From Irineochytrium annulatum (taxonomy: Eukaryota > Chytridiomycota > Chytridiomycetes > Chytridiales > Chytridiaceae), in assembly GCA_027600665.1 (NCBI GenBank), contig JADGJL010000011.1, positions 62,001 through 126,000 of the forward strand: a stretch of 64,000 nt of DNA. The letters are read 5' to 3'. Made by a program: the position numbers and the translations under genes. The stretch's first letter is position 1. Each line of letters begins with the position of its first letter. The notes under the pieces are model-generated. The model ran no database searches. It worked only from the letters and a program-made list of their open reading frames with translations, and had not been told where the DNA came from. Positions 63,171 through 64,000 of the stretch are shown piece after piece.

Positions 63171-64000
63171 ATGTTGTCTGAACGAATAAAAAAAGAAATG
63201 CAGGCATCCCATGGAAAACGGGTTCCGGCATATGTATGGGTGACCCTCGGGGTGACGCTGCTAACTTTGCTGCTTCATGCCATTGGCATGAGTGGTGATC
63301 TGGTTAACGTAGCGCTTGTATACCTGTTTCCCGTTCTGGTGAGTGCTGTGTATTGGGGAATGGGTCCCGCTGTATATGCCGCGAGTTTTAGTGTCATTAT
63401 GTTTGACTTCTTTTTTGTCCCGCCATATCTGAGCTTTACGGTCGAGGATTTGAGATATCTCATCTCTTTTGTCGTGTATCTTGCGGTGGCGATCCTGACA
63501 GCAAGTCTTGCAGGTCGGTTGCGACAACAACTGGAGATGGTAAAAGCACGTGAAGCCACAACTAACTCCCTGTACGCATTGAGTCGTCAGATGACAGCCA
63601 TTACCGATCTGAATACGCTACAGGTGAATATAGCAACCCAGGTTTCGCTCACCTTGGGCAAACCAGCAGCGGTGTATCTTCCCGATGGTCAGGGGGACCT
63701 ACTGGTTACAAGCTCTTCTTCACCCGCATTAGAAGGGGAAATGGATAGCTGGGGGGGTGGAGAGTCGGAGATTGCCATTGCCAAATGGGTGTATCATCAC
63801 GGACAGATCGCAGGTAAGGGATCATCCGCTTTACGGGAATCTCCCGGACTATATGTGCCGCTGCGTACAGAGGAGCAGATACATGGCGTGCTCGCCGTGA
63901 GTATGGACGCTGGCGAGTCTCATGAGCAGCAAGAGCAGCTTCGTCTGTTGGAGGCGTGCGGTGGACTGGCGGCAGGTGCCATTGCCCGAGTGAAGCTGGC
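63171..64000 (+). CDS. KdpD transmembrane/GAF part of sensor kinase, 3' partial
   Basis: An open frame from ATG 63171 to the window edge, at least 276 codons, starting 4 bp after the previous stop. Residues about 20-120 form the four-helix DUF4118 domain of KdpD, including DFFFVPPYLSFTVED. A helical linker and a GAF domain follow (from LYALSRQMTAITDL to VYLPDG and YVPLRTEEQIHGVLAV). The histidine kinase part should lie beyond the window. This gene and the one before it together make a split KdpD. Confidence 0.88.
   Translation, partial: MLSERIKKEMQASHGKRVPAYVWVTLGVTLLTLLLHAIGMSGDLVNVALVYLFPVLVSAVYWGMGPAVYAASFSVIMFDFFFVPPYLSFTVEDLRYLISFVVYLAVAILTASLAGRLRQQLEMVKAREATTNSLYALSRQMTAITDLNTLQVNIATQVSLTLGKPAAVYLPDGQGDLLVTSSSSPALEGEMDSWGGGESEIAIAKWVYHHGQIAGKGSSALRESPGLYVPLRTEEQIHGVLAVSMDAGESHEQQEQLRLLEACGGLAAGAIARVKL

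Overview
The window looks like a chromosomal segment of a Paenibacillus-type Firmicute. Reasons: strong AGGAGG-type ribosome binding sites, TTG and GTG starts, sigma-A promoters and cre-like sites, a PspA-YdjGHI-like operon behind a sigma-W-like promoter, bacilliredoxin (YtxJ) and MhqO/DUF896 families, LplABC-type sugar ABC transporters, membrane-bound AraC-type regulators, and many intracellular glycosidases. It holds about 50 protein genes. I see no rRNA, tRNA, CRISPR array, phage or insertion sequence. A run of 10 N at 5012-5021 is an assembly join.

Layout. 1-4.8 kb: a mechanosensitive channel cut by the window edge, an AraC regulator running in frame into an iron-siderophore binding lipoprotein, an aldo/keto reductase and a small membrane protein. 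4.9-9.2 kb: a GH38 alpha-mannosidase divergent from an AraC regulator. 9.3-11.8 kb: a MacB-like ABC exporter with its TetR regulator and two operator palindromes. 12-18.3 kb: an unknown membrane protein, then a four-carbon sugar acid (threonate/erythronate-type) operon: PrpR-N regulator, KdgT permease, DUF1537 kinase and PdxA-family dehydrogenase. 18.5-22.6 kb: a PspA/YdjG/YdjH/YdjI envelope-stress operon. 22.8-25.3 kb: DUF896 protein, MhqO-like dioxygenase and LtrA, with one 18-bp palindrome upstream of each of the first two. 25.5-28.7 kb: a domain-permuted GH3 enzyme and a small membrane protein.

28.9-52.4 kb is a large glycan-utilisation region, all on the + strand. It carries a sialidase-like BNR protein, CutC, two GH29 alpha-L-fucosidases, a GH35 beta-galactosidase, three TIM-barrel sugar isomerases, a Gfo/Idh/MocA dehydrogenase, a complete LplB/YtcP/LplA-type importer, a membrane AraC regulator, a GH3 and a second GH38. 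No glycosidase has a signal peptide, so the likely scheme is uptake of oligosaccharides followed by cytoplasmic trimming. The enzyme set fits fucosylated, galactosylated, mannose-containing glycans such as N-glycan fragments (inference). The intergenic regions at 35.2 and 36.5-37.2 kb carry structured repeats, two of which keep the same fold with different stem sequences.

52.5-56 kb holds small hypothetical genes, a VOC protein and a membrane-anchored YtxJ-like protein. 55.8-64 kb is a potassium uptake locus: a 28-codon peptide gene, kdpF, kdpA, kdpB, kdpC, a kdpD N-terminal gene with two tandem KdpD-USP units, and the start of a separate kdpD transmembrane/GAF gene cut by the window edge. 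Its upstream region carries two boxes that resemble the E. coli KdpE site.
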